Source: Drosophila persimilis (taxonomy: Eukaryota > Arthropoda > Insecta > Diptera > Drosophilidae). Taken from it: a stretch of DNA of 64,000 bases. The translations under genes and the position numbers were made by a program. Positions 36,812-49,887 of this stretch are shown piece by piece. Every line of letters begins with the position of its first letter. Position 1 is the stretch's first letter. Under the pieces are notes generated by a model. It did no database searches. It was not told the DNA's origin and saw only the letters and a list, made by a program, of their open reading frames with translations. Location of the stretch: the NCBI RefSeq assembly GCF_003286085.1, contig NW_020825312.1:186001-250000 (forward strand). Direction: 5' to 3'.

Positions 36812-38680
36812 AGGGCTCTGTGAGGTGAGAACTAGTCAAGCGCACATTTGGAGCTTGGCCTGGGCTCCCTTCTGCTTTTACTGTTTGCTGGAGTGAGAGC
36901 CAGTACGTTGCATGCTTCAATGGTCGCGCAAAACATGCCATCATCATCATCATCATCATCATCAAAGGGAAATTAACCTAAACGGCCATGAAGCCGGCAC
37001 TGGCACTGGCAGTGGCTCTGGTTCTGCCCTGGCCTGGCTCTGGCCTGGCCTGGCTCTGAGGCTGCCTCTGACTCTGCGGCGGCTTTACACGTCCAACGAC
37101 CACAGACTGAACAACTGCTAACCCGCATTCTTGCTGATTATGAGGTTCAGTTTCAGCTCTGAACTGCAAACTGCTGTGAAAAGTCTTCCTTCCTTCCTTC
37201 CTGACTGCCTGCCCTGCCTGCCCGCCCTGCCCGCCTGCCCTGCCCCGCCTCTGACTGTTAGTTTGTCCAACCCGACTCCAAGGGATAGCCATGGATTGCC
37301 GTTGATTTGGTTGCTAATTGTGCCCCTCTTCGGCTTGGTTTAACTCCGCTAATTGAACTACTCTTGCCAGCCTCTGAATGCCCCCTGAAAGGTGTTTACT
37401 GAGGCGAAGTTTTTGGAGATTTGCCATGTGATTGCCTGGCATCGGTGCTTCATGCTGCGATTGATGCCATAAGGGTTTTTCCAGCTTGTCAGCTGTCTTT
37501 GAGCGAGTAATCGAAACGGATTGCTTGCCCCATTGAAATGCCGCACGTTGAATGCAATGTTGAATGTTTTCAACCGAGCTTTGAGCTGTCGGTCCCCAGA
37601 ATCCAACAATAAAATACACAGCGGAAAATACTTGCTTTTCGGGCTTTCTTCGGGCCTTTTCCATTCATATTTGGTCCGTCCCGGTCCCTTGTGGCACACA
37701 TTTGCGCCACAAAGCGTTTTGTGGCCTGTGTCCCTTCGGCCGCCCTCTAATTACCTCTGGAGGGCGTCCGAAAATCTGCGGCCGCTTCGGGGCCCAGAAG
37801 GGGGACTGTGGTTTGGCTTCGCGGCTGACACTGTTTAGACAGTGGATTCAGGGATCCGCAGCACCGTGTTCACCGTTAAATGAAGCAAGTGCACACAAGT
37901 CCGGGGGGGGCAGGCAGCAGGGGGTGGTGGCACGGGCGCCTGGCCTTATTAAAGGATTTTGTACTTAACGCCATGTTGAGCATCGCATCGCATCGCATCC
38001 GAAGGTGAAACAAGCAGCATATTGATAAAAATAGTCATTAAAAAGGGTTGTTGTTCCTGTTCCTGTTCCTGTTCGGGTGGCACGCCCCTCCTTCCACTGC
38101 CGTGCACTGGCAACCTTTGTGCTTTTATAAATACATTTTAATTTAGCTTTGTGCATTGAAACATATTTAAATTAAGGAGCAGCGGCTTGTAAAATGCCAA
38201 CCCCCCACCCTCCCCCACGACACGACACGACACGTCTGTTTACCCACATGAGCAGAGCCGGGCAGAGTTTTTGCTCCGCTGCCGGCTGGCTTTTGCCATT
38301 TTCCAATAGGGTTTTGTCATTGTCGAATGGGCAACGCCTTCGCCCGGACTGGCACTGGCACTGGACTGGCACTGGACTGGCACTGGACTGGCACTGGACT
38401 GGACTTATTGGCGCTGCCAAGCGTGCTCCATTGTGAGGGGACCCCCGATTGTGCTCCGGCCCGGACTGCTCCGTGGTGGCGGCGTTGTCCAGCAGCCGCC
38501 CGCCTGTCATCCGTTCGATAAAATTAAAACGTCTGCTCATGTGGACGGATGCCACTGCCGCTGCCGCCCGGGCCAAAGTTTGCTCCTTTGTTTATCGACT
38601 TGGTCGTCCTTCGCTCCACTTCCCTTTTGGCTCATTCGGCTGGTCGGATGCTGGCTGACCTCATCTTCATATGCTGGATG

Positions 38681-39369
38681 GAGTCCCTGGGCACAATATC
38701 TGGCTCTGTCTCCGAGTGGATCTGTCCCAAAAGGCAGAAAGCGCCTTTCGATAAATTATCGAAAGTATCCCTTATAACGATAACGATTGGCAGGAGTCCT
38801 TGGGCACAATATCTGTCTCTGCATCCGAGTGGATCTGTCCCAAAGAGCAGAAAGCGCCTTTCGATAAAGTATCGATAGAAAGTATCCCCCGTAGCGATAA
38901 CGATTGGCAGGAGTCCTTGGGCACAATATCTGTATCTGTCTCCGAGTGGATCCGTCCCAAAAGGCAGAAAGCGCCTTGCGATAAATTATCGAAAGTATCC
39001 CTTATAACGATAACGATTGGCAGGAGTCCTTGGGCACAATATCTGTCTCTGCATCCGAGTGGATCCGTCCCAAAAGGCAGAAAGATACTTTCGATAAAGT
39101 ATCGAAAGTATCCCTTATAACGATAACGATTGGCAGGAGTCCTTGGGCACAATATCTGCCTCTGTCTCCGAGTGGATCCGTCCCAAAACGCAGAAAGCGC
39201 CTTTCGATAAAGTATCGATAGAAAGTATCCGCCGTAGCGATAACGATTGGCAGAAGTCCTTAGGCACAATATCTGTCTCCGTCTCCGAGTACATCCGGAG
39301 AGTACTTTCTTACTTTCGATAAAGCATCGATAGAAAGTATCCGCCATAGCGATAACGATTGTCAGGATG
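38681..39369. repeat. 113/117-bp tandem array, six copies
   Basis: Units start at 38681, 38794, 38911, 39024, 39137 and 39254 with GAGTCCTTGGGCACAATATC or a close variant. Lengths are 113, 117, 113, 113, 117 and about 112 bp. The longer units read TATCGATAGAAAG where the shorter read TATCGAAAG. Every unit carries several CGATA/TATCG cores. Frames open across the array on both strands are a by-product of repetition. Confidence 0.95.
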
Positions 39370-40901
39370 CCGAAATGTCAGCCAAAGGAACGGTCTTCTT
39401 TAACAATTTATTTCGAATATCATTTTCAAAGAGAACCCCCCGATGAAACACTCTCCTGCGCTGAAAGGGTACTGTTTATTCGACCATTTTTCTCCCCCTC
39501 TCGCTCTCGCTCCCTCTCTGTCTCTGTCTCTGTCTATGGCCACAAGTTTGCTCCTTGTTCCTTCTGCCTTGTTCCTTGCAGTCCCTTTGTAATTTGCATC
39601 AGCAACGCTTCGGGGATGGGTAGCTGATGAATTTACAAGCCATTTTTTATGGCAACAATTTGGCCAACTCTTCACTTCACTTATTTATCGATAATTGGAA
39701 ACTGCGGCAACCCTGTCACCCCGCCAGCCAACAATAACGGTGGCTAAAAGGGGCAGAGCGAGAGCGAGAGAGAGAGGGAGAGAGCGTGAGAGTGAGATGA
39801 TTTGCATATGGCACTCATTGACCACATTATCGGATAGCTTCTGGCTCCCGGTCCTTGTCGATGGGTCAATCCCTCCCCTCTACCCGCCGACTTTGCAGTC
39901 CGGTTTGATACTCTCTCTCTCTCTCTCTGATTCATTGGCTGGTTTGCACAATGCGGGACTGAAAATGTCATTATTTCGCAAGCAAGCCAGCACGCAAGGA
40001 AGGAGCAGGAGTGGGAGCGGGAGGGGGAGGGGGGGGTGGCCGGGGGGAGGGGCACAGTTTGCAACAATTCCTCACTCGTTGACAATAAACTCGGGGAGCC
40101 CCAGTGCCGGGCTTTGCTGTGGCTGCTGCACTTTTCTGATAAGCGTTGATTCCACGTGCCGCTGCCCCTCTGCCCCGCGTGCCTCCGTACCCCCGTGCCA
40201 TCCTGCCAGTGGGGCACATTGTGTTGCATCGTCTGGCTGGCTAATGAGTTGCTAATTAGAGTTGTGTGTGTGTGTCTGTGCGTTTGTCGGTGTGTGATTA
40301 AAAGTGGCTTTAAATGACAGCGTGTTGCCTGATGGCGGGCTCGAGCTGCAATTAGATGACGTGCCATGCAGTGGCCCAGCATTCGGTGAGTCATGGCCAA
40401 GTCTTGGATAGTCCCCCCCATCCCCCCCCTATCTGCACGCTTTAAAAGGTGCTTCAGCAATTAGTTGAAATTCAGGCGGCACTCGAAGGCGTCGTCCTCA
40501 TTGGTTCCGGCTGATGATAACCACTCGATGCACAACCACTTGATTATCAGGCCAAATGCTTGATTTCCCTTCAAGTGCAGCACTCCTCTCTCTGCCTTTC
40601 CCAAGGCAACTTTCACTCAACCGCAGGGCCCTGGCCCGAGCCCAAACTAAGCCAAGTGAAAGCCCCACCCACTCAGGCCCCAAAGCCCGCCCAATGCCAT
40701 TTAAAGCGTGATTTTGTTGTTATCCGCCCCTGAAGATTCTTTTAAACGAGCACGAGTGTGCTGCATAATCATAATCATATAATTATAATCCTTTCGGATC
40801 GTGTAATTAAAATGTGTGCATATAATGCTTTCAATTATGAATGAGAGAGTGGAATGGTCATTGGGATAGGTGGGGGAAATGGGGGAAATGTTATTTACAT
40901 G

Positions 40902-40944
<43 letters not shown>

Positions 40945-41068
40945 CTCTGCTCTCTCCCACAGATGAAGATAAATTGAAATTTCATTAAGAAAGTTGTGCT
41001 ATAGGGAGAGATGGGCATACATATGTATGTACACTCGTAGATGGATGCTTTCCAGGGGCTCTTCACAG

Positions 41069-41108
<40 letters not shown>

Positions 41109-44100
41109 GCCGGTAGCCCCTCGTGTCACTTCAAAATTGAAATGTGTAATGGCTGACTTGTATTTGTGAGTGTATTTGTGTGTAACCGTGTCTGTGTGTC
41201 TCTGTGTGCCTGTGTGTGTGTGTAGGCGCACTTCAGCGACTTAATTGTGTCGCGTTAACGTCAAACACATGCAACAAACATGAGCAAACAAATGCCTTTC
41301 CGTGTGCATATGCCTGTATGACTGAGTCTGTGTCCTCTCTGTGTGTGTGTGTGTGTGTGTGTGTCAGGCACCGTGTTGACAGATTCAACCACCCAAACAA
41401 AAAGCCCGCTCCATACCCACCCTCGCCGCTAACATACAAAGCCACTCTTTTATTTTATTTTATAGAAGAAGCAGCAGCAGAAGCAGCAGGAAAAAAACTC
41501 GCTACCATACAAACACACACTCACTCAAGCGGCAAAACATATCCCGCACACATCCGTTATAGCCACGCCCCCACACCCACACCCACACCCACAGCGACAA
41601 CCCACAGCCACCTTTTGTTTGGGAACACGGCATCAGCCTCCAGCCCATTGCCACCTGTCATAAATTTGCATGCGCGCAAAAGGTTGAGCCCCATAAAACA
41701 TATTTTTCCTTAAACGAATTGAGGCGTTGACGAGATACCCTTTAAAACGAGAGCACCACCAAAGAAAAGATAGTGGAATGAGTGAAAGAATGGATGTATC
41801 GATAAGTTATCGCCCACAGCGGAGAATCGATGAAACTCGATAGGCGCTCAACCCGCCGCTCAGGGAAATGCTGACTCATTTGGAGGGCAGATTAAACCAA
41901 CAGGCCGGAGGAACCCCATCTGGGTTAAGGCAATGACGGGAACATTTTCGATAGGCTCTACAAACGAGTATCGCATAAAAGCAGCTGTTCCCCCACACAC
42001 GCACACGTACCCTCAGAGGCAGAGGCAGAGTGAGAGGCAGAGGCAGAGGCAGACGATGGCTTATGCATAATAGACACACAGACACACATATGGATGTATG
42101 TATGTAACGAGTATGAGTGTGTGAAGGAAAGGCTGGAAAATCCATTTCCATAACCTGGCTCGGGACTTCCATGGCGATTATGAGAATGCTAAAAATACCG
42201 CGAGAATATGGAAATGTTCAATCAGGCGACTGGCCAATCGCCAGTGCGCATTGTGCGATGGAAATTGAATTTTCCCCTCTGTCTTTGGCATATGGTATGA
42301 TGATGTGTGTGTGCTGATAAGTTTTAAGCCTTCGAATGCTAAACAAAAGCTGACTTGGCAATCAATTAAGAGTCCCAGCTCTGTTTTAATGAACCTTTTT
42401 CTTTCCCTTTTTTGATGGGTGCAGCCTGTTGCTGCATGGCAGGGCATCCGAAGAGGAGGCAGAGGCAGCTTGCAGCTCAATCCACCTTCCATCTGGCTTC
42501 TAGTCTCTGGATCCAAGGCCTGCTGCGGCCAGTTGACAGTTTCATTAGTTGGTTTACATGAGGCGGAGGACTGGGTACTGGCACTGGCACTGGGATTGTT
42601 TGCATTGTATCGCCATGTTGTGCAGGATATTGGCTGGCATTCTCCCTGCTTGGAGCTGGGGCTGGGGTTGGGGTTGGGGTTGGGGCACACACATACTCGA
42701 TACTCAATGTGGGTGGACGTCGTGTACTGCTGTTGGTAATGGCGTTGGTCTGTTGTCTTGTCTTGTTGTGGCATACACCGGAAGTCGACTGATAAGTTTA
42801 GTTGACATGGCGCCCACTCTCCCACTTCCTGTCCCCCCACAACCCCCTCTCACAACCTCTCAAGTTTAACCAGCTGAAAGCTTTCATAAGTTGATATAAA
42901 TCTGAAGTTGCTCGTCGGTTGCTTTGTGTGTGGTTTATTCAATAAACCGAACTATGGCAAAAGTTTGATGAAATAGTAATGGACCTGCCAGCCGGGGCTA
43001 ATCCTGTCGCAACCTGAAAACTATACCCATTGCCAAGCCTTTCGAACGGGCCCCCAAATCCCACAAACAATCATTGACAATCCCCCCCCCCCCCCAATCC
43101 CGGGCCTTACACAATCGAACACGTCTAACGCACAGCAGACAGCATATTTTCGGTTCGTTTTGTGTTCACGAGCCCTCGCTCTGGTGACCCATAAAAAACG
43201 GTCAGCCCAACTCCCAAAACTGGAGTACCCTACAGGTCCGAGGGCTCTGCATCCATCTGTTGACCAAGAAGGTATCCATGCAAAATTGAACAGGCTCTCC
43301 TGGCTGCTGGCTCCTGGCTGTCAGATGCAAGCCACCTGAAGGCGTGGACCGAACAACCCCACTCCAAGGACCAACACAGCATCCCATTGTTCTTCCGCCA
43401 CTCGTCCTCTCTTACCCCTCTTTCCCCTCTTACCGCTCTTTCCGTCTTTCTGCATATGCATGAGCTTTTGCTGTGGACTGCCTGGCTGGGCAAACACGCA
43501 AATGTAGTCGCCGCCTGACCTGGCACTCTCCCCTGTGTGCATGTGCCATGGTCATCATCGAGAGAGTTTGCCATACGACCCAACCGTGTTCGTGTGTGTG
43601 TCTCTGTGTGTGTAGGTATGTTTGCCTACGCCTATAAAAGTGAACGGAAGTTAATACGTTTACCGTTTGCTTTTACTCTTCAGCAGGCAGGGTGTGCCGG
43701 ACCAGGCACAGAGCACTCGACTTCTCAGATTTTCCACTACTGAATCGTACGCCTGCCATAACAGCGGGTTATTTGTAAAGTGCAGGCTTTTTTGGAAGGG
43801 CATATATATTACACCCAAGAATGTTTCAATATTGATGTATTTTGTAGTTTGTTTATCAAGTTTTAAGAGTAAAATTCGGAGTATTCGGAGTCTCTTAAAG
43901 GTCTGGTTTTGTATATAGGAAATATAAACATATGAAAACTAATAATAATAATATAAAAGGGGGGCAGAAAATTCTTTAAACTGTGACTCTTGAGTGCACA
44001 AGTCACTGTATGAACTACAATCCATTTCAAATAGGTTCTGCCACAAGCTCTGGGAAAAAATCAACATAAATTACAGAAGGGGGATTTAATGCAGGATAAA

Positions 44101-47100
44101 TATAGGTTTTACAACTGGAATAGAGAGAGACGATTTGATTATTACTTGATTAATTTTTTGGCAATTTGCAGACACTTTGTTGTAAATAAATTCCAGTTCA
44201 ACCTCAAAGATCGTTTCAAAGACCCGGCTTTGGATTAAAGTTCGATTTAGATGCCCCCCAAAGTATGCAACATTCGCCGAATAGATCGTCCATAGAACGC
44301 TCAAAGCAGCGCATCAAGCAGGGCATCAAGCAGTCGATACCGAGCCGAGCCGACCCGGGCCCACCTATAGCCATCTCTGTCTAGCGCTGGGCAGGTGGCG
44401 CCATCTACATTGTTTCACTCTGGCGCTGTTGTCGCTCCTTGTCGTTGTTTTTGGGGCTCGCACACAGGACCCGGGACCCGGGACCCGGGACCCAGGACCC
44501 AGGCCCCGAAATTGAATTGCGTTAATACGCTTATGGCATATACGATTATGGGAATGGTGAATGGCGAAGGGAAACGGGATATGGGATATGGGATACGGCA
44601 TACGGGATACAGAAGAGGAGCACTGGCCTGGCCTGGCCGGAAGCTGGACGGGACGGGACTGTAATAAATGGCCAGAATAAAAATGCATATGAAAATCTAT
44701 AATAAAAATAGGCATCAAATGGAGATTAAGTGCAGGCCAGGCACTTGGGACTGGACCAGGTGGGCGGCGGACGAACGCCCAGGGATTCCTGGGCTTATAC
44801 AACATTTATGTGTGCCCAAACATGGCCGTAATTGTTATGACGGGCTTATGGATCTGTCCCGGGCCGATTCCGGTGTCCCCCTCTTGTTTATTCCGTTTAT
44901 GGAGTGCCGGAGTGGCTCGAATGTACATACATAATTACTGCAAATTATAATGGCCTCCATATCGCAGGTCCTGTCATTTGCTTAACATTTGTTTTCGTTT
45001 TCTTTCAATTCGGCTCTGGCATTCGGTATAAGCCAAATGAATCCGACTTGTTCATTGTCGTTGTCCCTGGGTGAAATTGCATTATTATGTACTCCCTCTC
45101 CACCCCACCCCCCGCACTCTGGCAGCCGCTGCGACTCTCTTCGACTGGAGCTGCCAGCTCCTTTGACATTTTCTTAATACACTAAAAGCCAACGTCATAG
45201 TTCAGAGTCGAGCGGCACTTAGTCAACGGCAAATGCAACTGCAGCATCCGCCACTCGTCCACTTCCTGCCATCCTGCCAGGCCCCCCGCCCCCTATCGCC
45301 CTCCTGCTATCTGCTATCTGCTCTATATGTGTGTGAGTATTTTTCTTCTTATAATATTTCCACTTTGATTCAATTTCTTAATACCTTTAAGTTAACATCC
45401 GCTTTGGCAGGGACCTTCTTCTGCTCCACAGAGAAGACTTCCTGCGGTGGCCAGAGACAGAGAGACAGAGAAAAGCGGAGGCTTCCTGTGAGCCGAGTGA
45501 GAGAGAGTACTTTGGCATTATCCTTGCAATCAGCGTAACTGTAAATCACACACACTCGCAGCGCCCGGACACTCGAGCGAGAACTGTTGGAATAGTTGAC
45601 ACAGAGAGCGAGCGAGAGAGAGAGAGAGAGAGAGAGACAGGCCGGAGACACAACTAAAAATGGCATCGGGAAATGATGCTCGCCTAGTTTGGAGCATCCT
45701 TTTGTATTATGGATGTCACTGTAACACGCCAGCAAACACTGCACACGCAGGACACACAATCCCTATGCCCCATCCCCCTTCACACTCGCACTTGTCCATC
45801 ATCATCATCGTCGTCGTCGTCGTCGTCGTCGGTCGTCCTAGGCTCTGCCTTGCACTCCCATTTTCCTAGTGCTTGTGCTTGTTCCTTTGGTCCGGACACC
45901 GCGTCGTCCGCATCGTCGCCACACTGACGGATATTCCGGTGCTTGTGTCAAACGCTTGTCATTTTATTCTGCCTGCCACACCCACAGCCCCACCGACACC
46001 CCCTCCCACTCCCACTACAATCTATACTCTATATACAGTGCCACGCATCAGTTTTCTCCCTAGCCGGGGGCATAGAGCACACCGTCCTGGTCCCCCTTTT
46101 ATCGGCTTAAAATGCGAAAATTGCAAATAAATACGCTAAAGTTGTTCTACTCGGAGCACTTCCCTTGGCACTGCTGCTAAATTATTTACTTGGTTTTTAT
46201 TTGACGTTAAACGTTCGGGACGATTTCAAGCTTCGATTGTCCAAACCCTGCACGGAGCGTACACAGCGAGAAATGGGCCAAGAAAACCACTGCCCCTTGT
46301 AAGAACTCTTCAGCAGGGGCTGTTCTACTGTGTCTTTCGTTATTGGCTTCTGGGGACCGACTCAGCTGCCCAGGCAGGCCCCAGTGCACTGTTCAACACT
46401 GAAATACTCCTCCTATCTTTTCAACACTATCTTTTTTGGACTTCTTCGCCGTGTCGCTTCTCTCAGTGGCTGTGTGTAAGCTTTTGATACAAATAAATGC
46501 GTGCGAGATACAATTCTGATCGTTTGCTCAATGGCTCGTGCCATTTGCCATCCCGGGAGTCCCCCTCAATCTCGCACGCACACACAGAGTCCCCAACAAA
46601 GTCCCCCGCCGTAACACCCTAGTAGTTGGCCATGTTCATTTCGTGTGCTCGCGTTCCGTTCCGAGTGCTGTCCAAATAACGGCTGGCATCCCATCTAGCA
46701 TCCATCGTTCGAGATTGCAGATGGAGCACACCCGATGGAAGCTCCCCAATTTGGGTGCCTTGTTTGACTTTGTGCCGTCGAAGTGGAGGTGAAATTTCCA
46801 GGGCTGCAAGTCCTTTGTTTGTTATCGATAAATATTCATTTACCCATCGATTGTTGGGCCAAACCTTCACTCGCGCCCACCCCCTGCCCCGAAGCCAGAT
46901 CTGACAGGACCTGCGGCAAACCCCTGGCAAACGCTTTTCCGTGCGGCATGTGTCGGCGTTTGACATATTTCATTTCAAGTTTTTTTTGCACACGCCGAAC
47001 ACCCCCGCCCAAGCCATTGTCCACTCAAATGTGAAAAATCTATCCAGTTTGCATTCAATTTCCTAGTTTTTGTTTTTTTGTTTTGGGTCGATTTCCCAGC

Positions 47101-47850
47101 CACGTGCGCTCCGTGGCAGAACGGAGGCGAGGCGACCGAGGATGCGGCGAGGGTTAAGCAAACACAGCAGGAAGCTGTCGGCAAGGGGTTAAGGCGAGAT
47201 AATTAGTTACTTTGTGTCCTTGTGGTTACTGGGTCCACTCCCTGGCTCTACTCATCCCCCATCAACCATTCTCCCTGCTCCACTTCTATCTCCATTTTTG
47301 TCTGTGGAAGCGGATTTGTAGTTCTCGGCGCGTGCCTTAGTCCAGTTGAGGCCCAGGAATGGAATTGGAGTTGGCGGAAGAGGACTAAGGGCGGACTAAG
47401 GGAGCACTAAGGGCGGACTAAGGGAGGTGTGGGAGCGGCAGCATTTGGTCTCTGTCTGTCTCGTCCTGGTATTTGTATTGGTTGAGTGTATTTGCTGATG
47501 CTCTCTACGGTCTGTAGGGTTAATTGAATTTGCTTTTGAGGTTCCTTTCTATCTGGGGGATACCAGAAGAGCGGGGTGGAGTGGAGTGGGGGAGTGTGGT
47601 GTACATCTACATACATTTAAAACTGATTTATAAATATTCATGAACTGACCTCACAATTGATTGCCGAAAAGGCGTAGGCACCAAAAATTCAAAACATAAA
47701 TGTTTTCCCCTCAAAGAATTTTGAATTGAAAAGGGATCGAATGGGGAGCCTATCCACCTACGATTTAAACAGTTGTTTGGGCAGGAAATAAGCAGATTGT
47801 AGGTTCCCTCCTTTAAATTGCTTGCGAATAACGATTTTTGTATATCAAAT
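39370..47850. other. Gene-free, probably intronic, GAGA-rich
   Basis: Contains GA/CT tracts at 39758-39795, 39911-39928, 40905-40941, 41071-41104 and 45603-45637. Also seen: (GT)n at 41339-41364, GGGGTTGGGG repeats at 42658-42684, C14 at 43082-43095, ACCCGGG repeats at 44467-44491 and a CATCATCGTCGT tract at about 45797-45830. No convincing coding exon was found. Confidence 0.5.
40905..40941. repeat. (CT)n / GAGA tract
   Basis: An unbroken CT repeat of about 37 nt. A second one of 34 nt lies 130 bp to the right (41071-41104). Confidence 0.9.
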
Positions 47851-47861
47851 GATAGTTTCGC

Positions 47862-48822
47862 TATCGATTTCCCTTCTCCAGTGCCTTGATATCTATCGTT
47901 TCTATCGCCAACAATCGTGTCAATCGATTTCCCTTCTCCAGTGCTTTGATATCTATCGTTTCTATCGCCAACAATCGTCTCAATCGATTACCCTTCTCCA
48001 GTGCCTTGATATCTATCGTTTCTATCGCCAACAATCGTCTCAATCGATTACCCTTCTCCAGTGCCTTGATATCTATCGTTTCTATCGCCAACAATCGTGT
48101 CAATCGATTTCCTTTCTCCAGTGCCTTGATATCTATCGTTTCTATCGCCAACAATCGTCTCAATCGATTTCCCTTCTCCAGTTCCTTGATATCAATCGTT
48201 TCTTTTGCCAACAATCGTCTCAATCGATTTCCCTTCTCCAGTGCTTTGATATTTATAGTTTCTATCGCCAACAATCATGTCAACCGATTTCCCTTCTCCA
48301 GTGCCTTGATATCTATCGTTTCTATCGCCAACAATCGTGTCAATCGATTTCCTTTCTCCAGTGCATTGCTATCTAACGTTTCCTTTGCCAACAATCGTCT
48401 CAATCGATCCCCTTCTCCAGTGCCTTGATATCTATCGTTTCTATCGCCAACAATCGTGTCATTCGATTTCCTTTCTCCAGTGCCTTGATATCTATCGTTT
48501 CTATCGCCAACAATCGTCTCAATCGATTACCCTTCTCCAGTGCCTTGATATCTATCGTTTCTATCGCCAACAATCGTCTCAATCGATTTCCCTCCACCAG
48601 TGCTTTGATATCCATCGTTTTCTTTGCCAACAATCATCTCAATCGATTTCCCTTCACCAGTGCCTTGATATCTATCGTTTCCTTCGCCAACAATCGTCTC
48701 AATCGATTTCTCTTCTCCAGTGCATTGATATCTATCGTTTCTATCGCCAACAATCGTGTCAATCGATTTCCTTTCTCCAGTGCATTGCTATCTAACGTTT
48801 CCTTTGCCAACAATCGTCTGGC
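47862..48822. repeat. 60-bp minisatellite array, about 16 copies
   Basis: The unit reads CAATCGATTTCCCTTCTCCA, then GTGCCTTGATATCTATCGTT, then TCTATCGCCAACAATCGTCT (60 bp). The period is strict except for one 59-bp unit at about 48361-48420. A block ending in GTGCATTGCTATCTAACG at 48361 recurs at 48780, seven units later, pointing to a higher-order duplication. Because 60 is divisible by three, long open frames run through the array; they are not genes. Confidence 0.95.
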
Positions 48823-49868
48823 AGGGACCCAGGCCTGGGATTTTGATATATTCGAATTGAAAACAACTCTACTTCAAATGCAATGAAATAAATGAAGTTA
48901 ATTAAAAACCCGGCCATAATCCAATGAATTTCTTTTGAAATTTCCCAGTGCCAAATCTGTTTGTCATCTGTGGGTCTTATGCCGAATAAAATGCCCAAAT
49001 ATTTGTATTTAATTGAACTCTTAATCTGTCCCAGGCACTGGGGCGTGCGGCAAAGTCAAACAGATTTCCGAAAGCCAAGAGCAACAAAATGTTGCAAGTA
49101 CTTGTGCATATGCATTTACTCGTAGAAAACTACGACGAAAACCACAACGGATATTATCCCTCTTTAGGGGTTTTCAGTTTTCAGTTTCCAGTTTTTGGTT
49201 TTCGGTTTTCGATGTGTGTTTTTTTTTAGCTTTTTTTGGTTTTATTCTGACTTTTCTGCTTTTGGAGTTCAAAAAGTTTTTTAGTTGGCCTTTTACAGCA
49301 TTTTGCGCCAAGTTTGTGTGTGTTTTTTTCGGCTTTCGGTTTTCGGTTGTGTGTATACAATTTTGTGGCAAATTAAATACACAAACGAAGCGTGCCACAC
49401 ACACACGGGCACACGCACACTCGAGCGATTCTTGAGCGCAGCAAAGTATGCAACACAAATTTCGGCCTCGCGCTTTGCGTGTGGCACATTTAAAGGCAAA
49501 GACCCTCCACAGACGAGCAGGAGGGTGGCGCAACCGCAGCTTTAATGCGAGGTGCGTGTGTGGAAAATCTGGTTGCAAATTAATGGGCGGGGGGGCGGTG
49601 GGGCGGGGTGTGGGAGGGGTGCTTAGAAGTTGCTGTGAGCATGTGGGCAACATTTTAGCGAATTATGGTCTGAGCAGTCAATCAAGAAAATTCTGGAGTT
49701 GAACAAAAGCGGGAGTGGGTAGGGTGTTGGGGCTGGTGCTGAGGGCAATGATTAATGGGTATTGCTAGATGAGATACATATATACATTTCCACTGATCTC
49801 CAAGAGCTGTAGAGATTGTTGTACTCAAGACCCTGCTAATAATCTGTATGTTTCTTTCTCCCCCACAG
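48823..49868. other. Gene-free, probably intronic
   Basis: T-rich and GTTTTC-rich stretch at 49168-49350. No supported exon. Confidence 0.45.
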
Positions 49869-49887
49869 ATCCACAAGCGATTGAAAA
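49869..49887 (+). other. Candidate 19-nt microexon
   Basis: A good polypyrimidine tract and acceptor (TTTCTTTCTCCCCCACAG) is followed by 19 nt and then by a full consensus donor GTAAGTAAAG. The 19 nt hold no ATG, and with no known flanking coding exon it could be an untranslated microexon of the large + strand gene. This rests on splice-site quality alone. Confidence 0.3.

Larger units (their letters stand above)
33501..38680. other. Gene-free, probably intronic
   Basis: Holds several poly(G/C) tracts listed separately, CAGTCAGT repeats (33963-33990), a (CAT)n tract at 36938-36963 and ACTGGCACTGG repeats (38349-38402). No coding exon is supported. Confidence 0.5.

Noticed and set aside
38549-39347. 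Open frames on both strands across the 113/117-bp array (up to 191 codons on minus)
   Set aside because: Repetition artefact; frame shifts between 113- and 117-bp units would break any conserved protein.
42178-42840. 220-codon minus-strand frame
   Set aside because: Composed of simple repeats (Pro-Asn, Cys-Val) and low-complexity segments; no recognisable domain.
45180-45240. Initiator-like TCAGAGTCGAG as a third promoter
   Set aside because: Downstream MTE/DPE bases are out of register and no good donor follows a 5' UTR-like stretch.
47822-48886. Several long open frames (150-184 codons) in different frames and on both strands
   Set aside because: They arise because the 60-bp unit is a multiple of three and lacks stops in those frames; the predicted proteins are pure repeats.
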